Source: Bubalus kerabau
Lineage: Eukaryota > Chordata > Mammalia > Artiodactyla > Bovidae
Direction of reading: 5' to 3'
DNA length: 64,000 bases
Assembly: GCF_029407905.1 (NCBI RefSeq)
Contig: NC_073641.1
Coordinates: forward strand, 19,079,001 to 19,143,000
Shown here piece after piece: positions 44,020 through 53,360 of the stretch (its first letter is position 1; every line of letters begins with the position of its first letter). The position numbers and the translations under genes were made by a program. Below the pieces are notes generated by a model. It did no database searches. It was not told where the DNA came from and saw only the letters and a program-made list of their open reading frames with translations.

Positions 44020-44303
44020 GCTTCTCTGAGATCAGGAATGAGAAAAGGATGTATAGTATCACTTGTTTTAGATATTTTGCTAGAGGTTCTAGTCAATACA
44101 AGTGCCTGGAAAAAAGATTTAGAGGTAAACTGATGAGAGGAAAAAATAAAATTATCATTATTTCAGACTATGTAATTTGTATACATAAAAGTACATATTA
44201 ACTTACAATTAAAATAAGTATATTTACTAAGGTTAATATGCAAAAGTTACCTATATATAATAGAAATACTTATGCTGGCAACAATTAATTTTAATTAAAA
44301 ATT
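44020..44303 (+). mobile_element. Ancient L1M ORF2, part 1
   Basis: GAGATCAGGAATGAGAAAAGG, TGCTAGAGGTTCTAGTCAAT and ATCATTATTTCAGACTATGT correspond to the reverse transcriptase centre of L1 ORF2, with the catalytic FADD codons decayed (TTTCAGACTATG). It is the host of the following insertions. Confidence 0.7.
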
Positions 44304-44305
44304 AT

Positions 44306-44526
44306 GGGCTTCCCTGGTGGCTCAGACAGTAAAGAATCTGCCTAAAATGTGGGAGACCTGGGTTTGATCGATGGGGTGGGAGGATGCCCCCTGGAGAAGG
44401 AACTGGCTACCCACTCCAGTATTCCTGCCTGGAGAATTCCATGAACAGAGGAGCCTGGCAGGCTACAGTCCATGGGGTTGCAAAGAGTTGGACATAACTG
44501 AGTGACTAACACTACTACTTACTACT
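44306..44526 (+). mobile_element. Bov-tA SINE inserted in L1M
   Basis: GGGCTTCCCTGGTGGCTCAG head through GACTAACACTACTACTTACT tail. Short AAAATTAT-like similarity on both sides (about 44297-44304 and 44532-44539) is the probable target duplication. Confidence 0.93.
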
Positions 44527-44539
44527 ATAATAAAATTAT

Positions 44540-45459
44540 TAAATGCTAGAAGTGGGTCAAATTAAGGATGTAAGATGTCTACACACAAAAAAATTACTAA
44601 ATATACTGAGATCAAATAAGATCTTTATAAATTCAGACATATACCATCTTTGTGGATTTGAATACTCAGTATTATTAAGATATCAGTTCTCTATATACTG
44701 ACCTACAGATGCAGTACAAGCCTTATCAAAATCCTGTGATGTTTGGTTTGAAGAACTTGACAAACTGATTCTAAAATTTATATGAAAATCCAGAGTCAAG
44801 AATAGCAAAGACACACTTGACAAAACAGACAATTGGAGGACATAGACTACCGGATTTCAAGACATGTTATAAAGCAGTAATTAAATGTAGTAATGGCATA
44901 AGAATGGATACAGAGACCGATAAAAGAGATATGAACTTAGAAATAGACTGCATACATACAATCACTTGATTTAAAACAAAGATGCCATTGGAATTCAGGG
45001 AATGAAAAGAATGTCTTAGTAATAAAGTGTTTTGAGAAACTGGATATTCATAAGAGGAACATATGAAAATTGACCTTTTCCTTATACAGTGTGCAGAAAT
45101 TTGAGGGGTTCACAGATTTTAAAACCAAAGCTCTAAGAATCAAGCTTTTATAAGAGAACATAGGAGAGCATAGTCTTAAGGGTAGGCAAAGATCTCTTAG
45201 GATACAATGCATTAATCAAGGGAAAAATAGGTAAATTGGATTTCATTAAAATTAGGAACTTATGTTCATCAAAAGGTATACTAAAAACATGAAAAAGCAA
45301 GCCAAAGAATATAAGATAATTACAATACATATATACAACAAAGGGTTTGTTTCTAGAATATAAAAAGAGCTCCTACAAAAAATAAAAAAAAACAGGCAAT
45401 CCAATAGGAAAATGAGAAAAGACTTGAATAGGCACTTCATAGAAGAGATACTTTAACGG
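44540..45459 (+). pseudogene. Ancient L1M ORF2, part 2
   Basis: A degenerate but ordered stretch of L1 ORF2 C-terminal coding sequence: CCTTATCAAAATCCTGTGAT, AAATTTATATGAAAATCCAG, AGCAAAGACACACTTGACAA, ATGTTATAAAGCAGTAATTA, GGATTTCATTAAAATTAGGA and AATGAGAAAAGACTTGAATA. Riddled with stops; the BovB at 45460 interrupts it and the L1 resumes at 47280. In L1 this region is the thumb and C-terminal cysteine-rich part of the reverse transcriptase. Confidence 0.75.
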
Positions 45460-45499
45460 CTACAAAAAAGAACTTAATGACTCAGATAACCGTGATGGT

Positions 45500-47139
45500 G
45501 TGATTACTCACCTAGAGCCAGACATCCTGGAGCGCAAAGTCAAGTGGGCCTTAGGAAGCATCACTACTAACAAAGCTAGTGGAGGTGATAGAATTCCAAC
45601 TGAGCTATTTCAAATCCTAAAAGATGATGCTGTGAAAGTGCTGCACTCAGTATGCCAGCAAATTTGGAAAACTCAGCAGTGGCCACAGGACTGGAAAAGG
45701 TCAGTTTTCATTCCAATGCCAAAGAATGTTCAAACTACTGCACAATTGCACTCAACTCACATGCTAGCACGGAGAAGGCAATGGCATCCCACTCCAGTAC
45801 TCTTGCCTGGAAAATCCCATGGACGGAGGAGCCTGGTAGGCTGCAGTCCATGGGGCTGCTAAGAGTCGGACACGACTGAGCGACTTCACTTTTACTTTTC
45901 ACTATCATGCACTGGAGAAGGAAATGGCAACCCACTCCAGTGTTCTTGCCTGGAGAATCCCAGGGACAGGGCAGCCTGGTGGGCTGCCGTCTGTGGGGTC
46001 ACACAGAGTCGGACATGACTGAGGTGACTTAGCAGCAGCACATGCTAGCAAAGTAATGCTCAAAATTCTCCAAGCGAGGCTTCAACAGTACATGAACCAT
46101 GAAATTCCAGATGTTCAAGCTGGAATTAGAAAAGGCAGAGAAACCAAAGGTCAAATTGTCAACATCCACTGGATCATAGAGAAAGCAAGGGCATTCCAGA
46201 AAAACATCTACTTCTGCTTCATTGACTACACTAAATCCTTTAACTGTGCAGATCACAACAAACTGTGGAAAATTCTCAAAGAGAGATGGGACTACCAGAC
46301 CACCTTACCTGTCTCCTGAGAAACCTGTATGTAGGTCAAGAAGCAACAGTTAGAACCAAACATGGAACAATGGGCTGGCTCCAAATTGGGAAAAGAGTAT
46401 GTTAAGACTGTATATTGTCACCTTGCTTATTTAACTTAAATGCAGAGAAATCATGGGAAATGCTGAGCTGGATGAAGCACAAGCTGGAATCAAGATTTCT
46501 GGGAGAAAGATCAATAATCTCAGATGATGCCAGCCTTATGGCAGAAAGCGAGGGGAACTAAAGAGCCTCTTGATGAAAGTGAAAGAGAAGAGTGGAAAGC
46601 TGGCTTAAAACTCAACATTCAAAAAACTAAGATCATGGCACCTGGTCCCATCACTCTATGACAAATAGATGGGGAAACAATGGAAACAGTGACAGACTTT
46701 ATTTTCTTGGGCTCCAAAATCACTGCAGATGGTTATTGCAGCCATGAAATTAAAAGATGCTTGCTCCTTGGAAGAAAAGCTGACAAACCTAGACAGTGTT
46801 TGCAGAGACACCACTTTGCCCATAAAGGTCCATCTAGTCAAAGCTATGGTTTTTGCAGTTCTCATGTGTGGATGTGAGAGTTGGACCACAGAGGCTGAAT
46901 GCCAAAATGATGCTTTTGAACTGTGGTGTTGGAGAAGACTCTTGAGAGTCCCTTGGACTGCAAGGAGCTCAAATCAGTCAATGCTAAAGGAAATCAACCC
47001 TGAATATTCATTGGAAGGACTGATGCTGAAGCTCCAATACTTTGGCCACCTGATGCAAAGAACTGACTCAGTAGAAAAGACCCTGATGCTGAGAAAGATT
47101 GAAGACACGAGGAGAAGGGGACGACAGAGGATAAGATGA
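45500..47139 (+). pseudogene. BovB reverse transcriptase remnant, SINE-interrupted
   Basis: Codes in pieces for LEPDILERKVKWALGSITTNKASGGDRIP (45509-45600), the ICQQIWKTQQWPQDWK entry, then after the SINE LKILQARLQQYMN (46056 on) and the FCFIDYTKSFNCADHNK first catalytic region. The YADD box has been deleted: at about 46511-46530 the sequence goes from AATCTCAGATGATGCC without the codons for Tyr-Ala-Asp. Further frameshifts follow, and an open piece remains at 46729-47139 (LWCWRRLLRVPW region). Clearly inactive. Confidence 0.92.
45770..46038 (+). mobile_element. BOV-A2 SINE inside BovB, with TSD
   Basis: Complete sense dimer from GGAGAAGGCAATGGCATCCC to the TTAGCAGCAG tail, flanked by CACATGCTAGCA at 45758-45769 and 46039-46050. 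This is the youngest layer of the nest. Confidence 0.96.
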
Positions 47140-47279
47140 TTGGATGACATCATCAACTCAATGGACATGAGTTTGAGCAAGCTCTGGGATTTGGTGATGG
47201 ACAGGGAAGCCTGGTGTGCTGCAGTCCACGGGGTTGCAAAGAGTTGGACACACCTGAGTGACTGAACTGACTGAACTGA

Positions 47280-47600
47280 ATGAAATATGAAAAGATCCTT
47301 AATATCACAAATTAAAAAGGTGTTTAACATAATGACAAATAAAAAGCATAAGACCATTACACATTCATCAGAAGTACTAAAAGGAAAACAAACTAATAAG
47401 CAGATGAACCACTGACAAAGTATTATTGAGATATGGAGCAACTGAAACTTTTATATGCTGCTAATTGACCTGTAAACTGGTACACACACTTGGAAACCTA
47501 TTGAGCAGCACTCAACAACATTGCATGTAGGTATACCCAATGACCCAGAAATTTCATGCATAGAAATAAACAACAAAATACTTACATATGCGTTCTGAAG
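47280..47600 (+). mobile_element. Ancient L1M ORF2/3' part 3
   Basis: The old L1 resumes with GAAATATGAAAAGATCCTTA, AATAAAAAGCATAAGACCAT, ATATGGAGCAACTGAAACTT, GTACACACACTTGGAAACCT and CAATGACCCAGAAATTTCAT, continuing the order broken by the BovB. The end is indistinct. Confidence 0.7.
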
Positions 47601-48700
47601 TATTTTGAATTGAATTAAATTGATTGAGAGATTGTTTTTACCCATTAAAACTGATAATCCATAGATATAGTCCACAGAACTGTCTATTGAAGGTTGTACC
47701 ATTGGAATGGTTCCCAGGAATACAGGAAGAAGTATAGGCAGTCCTGCCCTCTCCAGTATTTCTGGAACTTCCAGGGATCTATCCCCAGTGAGGAGCTCTG
47801 GCTGTTTCATGACACAGGCTAGGAGAGCTGCACTCTATAACTTTAGGTGCTGCAGTTCTGTGGAGGCTTCTCCTGGGCTAGATACACCTCTACCCCATCA
47901 CTTGGATGTTGCTGTTGCTGCCAGCTGGACGCCACTGGAGGTGGAAATCTCCTTGCCTGTGGAAATGGATTTCACTTGCTGTATCTCCAGGCTGGTTTGT
48001 CTGATTGCTTTATTTGCAAATTGGGAAGAAAAATGCTCCCTAAAATGTGCTATGATCAGCTGTAGGAAATCTCACATCAAGACTTCTTGAGTTCCCCAAG
48101 TTATAGGGATTACTATGATAGTTCTTTGAACTTATTGCCCCTTTCTAATAGTGTGCATTCAAGCCTCTAGGGGCTATGTCTAGGTGAGCTCTTGTACTTT
48201 CTCGGAAGTACCACTCATGGTTGGCGATCAGGAGTTACTCCTTCCCCCATTGTAAATTCAGAGGGTTGGCAATCAGGAGTTGTGACTCCTTCCCCCATGG
48301 TAAATTCTCTCAGAAGGGTTTCTTTCTTCTCGTCTTCACTGGAAGAGCCCAGGCACATGTATGTGTGTCTGACCTGCAGTGGCAGGCAGAGTCAAGTCTT
48401 TTTTTCAATGGAGTTTCCTTAACAACTCTGAATCAGGAGATGTGTATTGGATTGCCTTTAACATTGAAAAATTTATATCATTCAGAGATGAAAAGTAGAT
48501 AATTGTGTTACAGAGCACCTCATGTTTTCTATAAAATGTAACCTCTGCCTACCATTTCTGTCAGAAATGTAATGTTCTGGCCACAAAACATACACCATTT
48601 GCAAAACCAGGTGCTGGAAAGAAAGAATCCACCTTTATTTACTCCAAGTGGATGTGTATTGATAGTGGTGGATAAATTTACTTAACTTAATGTCTGTTGC
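47601..48700. other. Unassigned DNA with a short tandem duplication
   Basis: A plus-strand open frame (47707-48090, 127 codons) has no domain I recognise and no start context worth noting. At 48219-48311 a unit of about 45-48 bases (GGTTGGCRATCAGGAGTT ... CTCCTTCCCCCATKGTAAAT) occurs twice in tandem. The sequence may be ERV-associated given the LTRs that follow, but this is not shown. Confidence 0.35.
48219..48311. repeat. Two-copy tandem duplication (~45 bp)
   Basis: Copy one 48219-48263 and copy two 48264-48311 share GGTTGGC.ATCAGGAGTT and CTCCTTCCCCCAT.GTAAATTC, with a three-base difference in length. Confidence 0.88.
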
Positions 48701-48738
48701 TTGCCAAAGATTATGTTAAGTAAAACTGCATACCTTAG

Positions 48739-48820
48739 ATTGGGACTTGAACCAGTTTGTACCTCAGGTTGGGACTTGAACCCACAGTCTGTGGGTTGGG
48801 AGGGGACTTGAATCCCCGAT
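48739..48820. repeat. Three imperfect GGGACTTGAA repeats
   Basis: TTGGGACTTGAAC at about 48740 and 48769 and GGGGACTTGAATCCCC at about 48802, spaced by about 30 bases, at the U5-side edge of the antisense LTR. Confidence 0.8.
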
Positions 48821-49160
48821 CTCCTAGCTGAAATTGCACACCTGGTCTCAGAACTTAATGAAGCTCAGGTTCTTTATGTCTCAGCACAGAAGGAATTCAG
48901 CAAAAGGCAAAGTGATAGGTAAGAAGCAGATTTGTTGATACAGGATGCTTGTGAAGGAGATAGGTGGGCAGGCAAGAGGGCTCTTCTCCAAGAACTAAGT
49001 TGGGAAGCAGATTTATTTAGAGAAATACACATTCCATAGACAGAATGTGGTCTGTCTCAAAAGGTCAGAGCAGACCCCATGATATGGGGTTGTTTTGGAA
49101 AGTGAGAGCACCCTGAAATATGGGTTTTTTATGGGCTGGGTAATTCTATAGGCCAGCAAA

Positions 49161-49254
49161 GAGAATTCCAGGGACAGGGGAGCCTGGTGGGCTGCCGTCT
49201 ATGGGGTTGCACAGAGTCGGAAATGACTGAAGCGACTTAGCAGCAGCAGCAGCA
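49161..49254 (+). mobile_element. BOV-A2 SINE, truncated to the second monomer
   Basis: GAGAATTCCAGGGACAGGGG to the TTAGCAGCAGCAGCAGC tail; the first monomer and linker are absent. Confidence 0.92.
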
Positions 49255-49679
49255 AGTGGAAGGATTAGTCCAGCTCTTTGGGGGATGGGGCAGGGATTTC
49301 CAGGAATTGGAGCACTGCCCACTTTTTGGCCTTCACGGTCATTCTTAGAACAGCCGTCCATGGTGCTTGTGGGTGTGTCATTTAGCTAATGTATTACATT
49401 GAACATATAATGAGGCTCCAGTTTTAGTGGAAGTCAGATTTTCTGCCATCTTTGGTGTAATTGGTCCTACCCAGTTTCTGTTGTATCCATAATGGGTTGT
49501 CGTTCTTTTAAAGGTTGTGCTCTGGTCCCTTCCCCATCTCTTGAGAAATAAAGAAGTAGGAGAGGTAGATCAAGAACCAAGATATTACCACTATTACTGA
49601 TAGAAATCAGAGGGGAGAGTGGCTTTGTTACCAAACCAGTTTCATCTTGCTCATGCCCAGCAAGTCAAAATGCTGAAGA

Positions 49680-49800
49680 TGCTGAGATTCACAGCAAAGA
49701 GAAGGTTTACCCACAAAATGCTGAGGTTTACAGCAAAGAGAGAGTTTACTCAGAATTCTGACACTGAGGTCTGTAGCAAAGCGAGGGTTACTCATAAATC
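49680..49800. repeat. Three degenerate ~40-bp tandem units within the LTR
   Basis: The units share (A)TGCTGAGRTTYACAGCAAAGAG and a GTTTACYCA-like end: about 49680-49718, 49719-49760 and 49761-49800. The third is the most diverged (CACTGAGGTCTGTAGCAAAG). Confidence 0.85.
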
Positions 49801-49901
49801 AGCTAAGTGAAGAGATGGAAAAAAAAGAGTTTCAGATCCACTTCCCCAAAAGCAATAGGCTGGGGGTATTTATGGAATAAGGAGGAACTTGGGGTACTAA
49901 T

Positions 49902-50112
49902 AGTCTTCCCTGGTGGCTCAGATGGAAAAAGTCTGCTTGCAATGCAGAGACTAGGATTTGATCCCTGGGTTGGGAAGATCTCCTGGAGAAGGAAATGGCA
50001 ACCCACTCTAATATTCTTGCCTGGGAAATGTCATGGACAGAGGAGCCTGGCAGACTACAGCCCATGGGGTCGCAGAGAGTCGAACATGGTGTCTGAGTGA
50101 CTGTAACACACA
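49902..50112 (+). mobile_element. Bov-tA SINE
   Basis: CTTCCCTGGTGGCTCAGATG head, GGATTTGATCCCTGGGTTGG box, Bov-A body, GACTGTAACACACACG tail. Confidence 0.93.
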
Positions 50113-50226
50113 CGGGAAAGCAAAGAAGCAGGGTGGTTTGACGTGTGGGAGGGTGGGAATAGCTGATTGGGAAAAGATGTGGTAATCGGGCAATTACTGT
50201 TCAGTTACAAGTGTAACTGAGCTTAT

Positions 50227-50442
50227 GTTCTCAGTCACTTTAGTTGTGTCCAACTTTTTGAGACCCCATGGACCATAGCCCACCAGTCTCCTCTGTCCAT
50301 TGAATTCTTCAGGCAAGATTACTGGAGTGAGTTGCCATGCCCTCCTTCAGAGGATCTTCCTGACCCAGGGATCAAACCCATGTCTCCTGCGTCTCCTGCA
50401 TTGCAGGTGGATTCTTTACCTGCTGAGCCACCTGGGACACCC
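50227..50442 (-). mobile_element. Bov-tA SINE, antisense, with TSD
   Basis: Body from GTTCTCAGTCACTTTAG to CCACCTGGGACACCC. Flanking duplication AACTGAGCTTAT (50215-50226) and AACTAAGCTTAT (50443-50454), one mismatch. Confidence 0.94.
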
Positions 50443-50537
50443 AACTAAGCTTATAAGTCTTTGCAAATTCAAACTTGAGGTGTTTAGCGCTAAGGGTGGA
50501 GTTTTTGACCCTCTGAGGTCAGAAGTTCACCTAGCAT

Positions 50538-50730
50538 AGCAGTACTCAATCTTTTCTACACCAGGGACTGGTGTCGTGGAAGATGATTTTTCCCTAGACC
50601 AGGTGGGGGTGGGGATGGTTTTGGGTTGATTCAAGTGTGTTATGTTTATTGTTCACTTTATTTCTATTGTTATTAATCAGCTCCCCTGCACAGCATCAGG
50701 CATTAGATCCTGGAGGTTGGGGACCCCTGA
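50538..50730 (+). mobile_element. Small hAT-type DNA transposon with 8-bp TSD
   Basis: Internally deleted element with the wording ACCAGGGACTGGTGTCGTGG, ATTTTTCCCTAGACCAGG, GTGGGGATGGTTTTGGG and the right end GGTTGGGGACCCCTGA. The right terminus is the degenerate inverted complement of the left (CAGTACTCAATC). The 8-bp direct repeats CCTAGCAT (50530-50537) and CCTAGCAG (50731-50738) are the size expected for hAT insertion. No transposase is encoded. Confidence 0.78.
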
Positions 50731-50738
50731 CCTAGCAG

Positions 50739-51229
50739 ATGCTTGTGCACACCCAGTTGGAGGATTTTTGGTCCTATCCAGTCTTAACCAGCTCAGCTTG
50801 AACTAGACACAACTGACTCCAAGTTCCTGGAAAACGACTCTGGCAAACATATTGTTTAGGCTATATACAGCTTGGAGGACATGCAAGTCTTTTGTAGAAA
50901 TAATTGAAACAACCATGATTAGTGAAGGCAGATGGGATGGATTTTGACTGATTATCCAACTTTATGTCTATTAGACAAGACTAATAGGTAGACTTCCCCA
51001 CCTTGTTGCTGGAGCACTGGGTTGACGCAGACCGAGGGGACGAATGGTGTTGCTGAATGAAGCATGCCTGGCTTTCCTTCCAAATGGGTCACCCCATAAA
51101 GCACTGACTCCTGCCCCCCGACTAGGTTGTGTGAATAAAGGGCCATAGACAGCCTAGTGTGTGTTTAGGGAAAACCCTCCTCGTGGATCCCAGGAGGGGC
51201 AGTGGCCTTTTCGTTGAACACTCAGCTGG
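50739..51229. other. Unassigned DNA
   Basis: No gene or repeat recognised. Confidence 0.4.
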
Positions 51230-52040
51230 GGGTTTGAGCCTGACAGGGTGGTAATTATTAGCCTGTCCTACCTCCATGCTCGTGTTTGCTTTTCGACCTT
51301 ATTGGCAGCTTCCTAGATTCAGTTCCCTCTTCAGGGCCTGAACACTTCCTTCTCTTGCTTCCTTCATAATCATGAAGTGCCCAGTTGTGTTAAATGTGTT
51401 TTGATGCTGGCAGACACCATTTTTCCTCCCAGATATTTTCTCCCTCGGTGACTCTGAGGAGGAAACTTCCCATTTGGGGCCAGGCTCCACAGTGGAGGAT
51501 ACAGTGAAGTGGATTAGCAAGGACCTGCGGGGGACCTAAGTAGCTGCACTCCACTTCAAAGGCCATTTGCCCACTAAGCCCTCCTTTTGCTCGTGGCCTT
51601 GGCATCTAAAGATTATGCTCCCCTAGAATATTCTGAAGTGGCTACTGAAGAATCTTGTGAAGTCAAGACACAAAGAGCCATTCTGCGCTCAGAAATGCCT
51701 ACATTTATACTCCCGAGAGTCTCGCACTTGTGTGTAATATCTCCGGCTCTCGCTCCTGCTGATTTCAATCTGGCGGGACCGCCACATGTCTTTGTGCTCT
51801 GTAGCGCACATGTGCATATGGTGCGTGCTAAATATAAATGCTGTTTGGCAGGATCTTTTTTTTCTCTTCCTTTGTTTCTGAAAATGTAGTGAAGAAAATG
51901 TGTAATGTGTGCCCTCTCCAAAATGAGAGACTCTCAGGAAGTGGAATTATCTTGACAACAAGCCATGGCATTTTACGTATCGTTTCAGTGTGTGGCAGTC
52001 ATGGCAGCAGTGACTGTCCACTGCTGTGTCTCGTCATATT
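51230..52040. promoter_or_regulatory. Candidate conserved non-coding element / enhancer
   Basis: About 800 repeat-free bases. The core (51720-51850) has three E-boxes, CACATGT at 51783, the palindrome GCACATGTGC at 51806-51815 and CATATG at 51815-51820, followed 8 bases later by an AT-rich MEF2-like CTAAATATAAAT at 51828-51839. Several CpGs (CGGCTCTCGCTCC, GGCGGGACCGCC) stand out from the CpG-poor surroundings. Inference from texture and motif clustering only. Confidence 0.35.
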
Positions 52041-52144
52041 GGGCTGCTGAGGGTCAAACTGACTCTCTCTGATAGAGGTCAGGTGGCTTCCTGCATTGCT
52101 GAACCCTTTGTCTGGGCTTCCAGAGGCTGATTTTCAGATCCCTC

Positions 52145-52500
52145 GACTCAAGTACTAGTCAGATTAGGTCAGTTTAGGCCGCAGTAAGAAACAACACAAT
52201 ATATCTTTATTTCCTATTCACGCCAGCCGTCCAGGGTCAGTTGGCAGAGGGCCTCTGCTCTTGATAGTCACCGAGGCTCAGGCTGATGAAGGTTTTGTCT
52301 CAAAATGTGTCCCCACTACAACTGCAGTCCTGGGGCAGGAATGTGACAAGTCACATTCTGGCTCCGAGAACTTCTTCTGAGGGTATCAGGACTGCTCTCA
52401 CTTTATTGAACAGAGTAAGTTCCATGCTGAGCCTGACTTCAGAGAAGAGCAATGAAGCGTACCCTCCAGGCACCGAAAGGCAGACAGCTATAAGTCTTTT
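52145..52500 (-). mobile_element. Old MLT1-like LTR, antisense
   Basis: GTCAGTTTAGGCCGCAGTAA, AACAACACAATATATCTTTA and TCCAGGGTCAGTTGGCAGAG keep the order of an antisense MaLR-like LTR. Diverged; the right limit is unclear. Confidence 0.5.
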
Positions 52501-52544
52501 GTTCCTGGCGGTGATGACTAACGTATCTCCTGCCAGAAATATGG

Positions 52545-52798
52545 AAGGGATAGTTGGGGAGTTTAGGATCGACATGTACACACTGTTATATTTAAAATGG
52601 ATAACCAACAAGGATCTTCTGTACAGCACAGGGAACTCTGCTCAATGTTATGTGGCAGTCTGGATGGGAGGAGAGTTCGGGGGAGAATGGATACATGTAT
52701 GACTGAGTCCCTTTGCTGTCCACCTGAGACTGTGATAACATTGTTAACTGGCTAGACTCCAGTATACAATAAAAAGTTGTTTTAAAGAAAAGAATGGA
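52545..52798 (+). mobile_element. Cetartiodactyl L1 3' end
   Basis: TAGTTGGGGAGTTTAGGATC, AAATGGATAACCAACAAGGA, ACAGCACAGGGAACTCTGCT, GGGGGAGAATGGATACATGT and an AATAAAAAGTTGTTTTAAAG tail are the 3' untranslated end of an L1, a family different from that at 36150. Confidence 0.8.
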
Positions 52799-52935
52799 CA
52801 ATTATAATTGTTGAGGTGCCCAGGAACTTTCTAGATGCACCAGTGGTGCTGTTGAGGGAAGAGAGCAGAACACCATAGGGTTGAAGATCTTCTATAAAGG
52901 CATCTCATGGAATAGCACTGTCCTGAAACAGTGCT

Positions 52936-53158
52936 CAGGCTTCCCAGGTGGCTCAGTGGTAAAGCACGTCTGCCAAGCAGGAGACCCAGGTTTGATCCCT
53001 TGGTTGGGAAGATCCCCTGGAGAAGGAAATGGCAGCCCACTCCAGTATTCTTGCCTTGAAAATCCCATGGACAGAGGAGTCTGGTGAACTATAGTCCATA
53101 GGGTTGCAAAAGAGTTGGCAATGACTTAGGGATAAACAACAACAACAAAACAACGCTT
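52936..53158 (+). mobile_element. Bov-tA SINE
   Basis: GGCTTCCCAGGTGGCTCAGT head through the CAATGACTTAGGGATAAACA tail, ending in a CAA repeat (53138-53155). Confidence 0.93.
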
Positions 53159-53289
53159 AGATACTTGAAGATGTGTCATAGCTGAAAGAAGTTTACATTA
53201 GGCTTACATAGTAAGGTGAAAGAAACAAAAGCCCAGAGAAGCACATTGCACTTTCAGTTTCTGGAGCCTGGCTGGGGTCACGCATGTGC

Positions 53290-53360
53290 GCGCATACACA
53301 CACACACACACACACATACCCCATGTCTCACACACACACACACACACCCACACACCCATG
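53290..53360. repeat. Compound (CA)n microsatellite
   Basis: Two CA arrays (53294-53316 and 53330-53358) separated by ATACCCCATGTCT, with CACCCACACACCC interruptions. It follows a CG/CA alternating stretch ACGCATGTGCGCGCATAC. Confidence 0.95.

Larger units (their letters stand above)
45460..47279 (+). mobile_element. BovB LINE inserted in L1M, interrupted by BOV-A2
   Basis: Starts within the region between endonuclease and reverse transcriptase (TACAAAAAAGAACTTAATGA) and ends CTGAACTGACTGAACTGAA. Contains the BOV-A2 at 45770-46038. Without the SINE the BovB is about 1.54 kb. Confidence 0.95.
48705..49570 (-). mobile_element. Ruminant ERV LTR, antisense, carrying a SINE
   Basis: Antisense LTR with TTCTTTATGTCTCAGCACAG, AGAAGGAATTCAGCAAAAGG, GCAGATTTATTTAGAGAAAT (complement of an AATAAA signal at about 49012), ATATGGGGTTGTTTTGGAAA, TTTTGGCCTTCACGGTCATT and TTCTTTTAAAGGTTGTGCTC. 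The left end has three related GGGACTTGAA-containing units between 48739 and 48820. A truncated BOV-A2 (49161-49254) sits in the middle. Only LTR-type sequence is recognised; no retroviral gene was seen. Confidence 0.65.
49590..50520 (-). mobile_element. Second ERV LTR-like segment, antisense, split by two SINEs
   Basis: A different LTR family from the preceding one: GTTTCAGATCCACTTCCCCA, AAGCAATAGGCTGGGGGTAT before the first SINE, ACGTGTGGGAGGGTGGGAAT, GCAATTACTGTTCAGTTACA between the SINEs, and ACTTGAGGTGTTTAGCGC, AGGTCAGAAGTTCACC after them. Family and limits are uncertain; no retroviral gene is seen. Confidence 0.5.
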
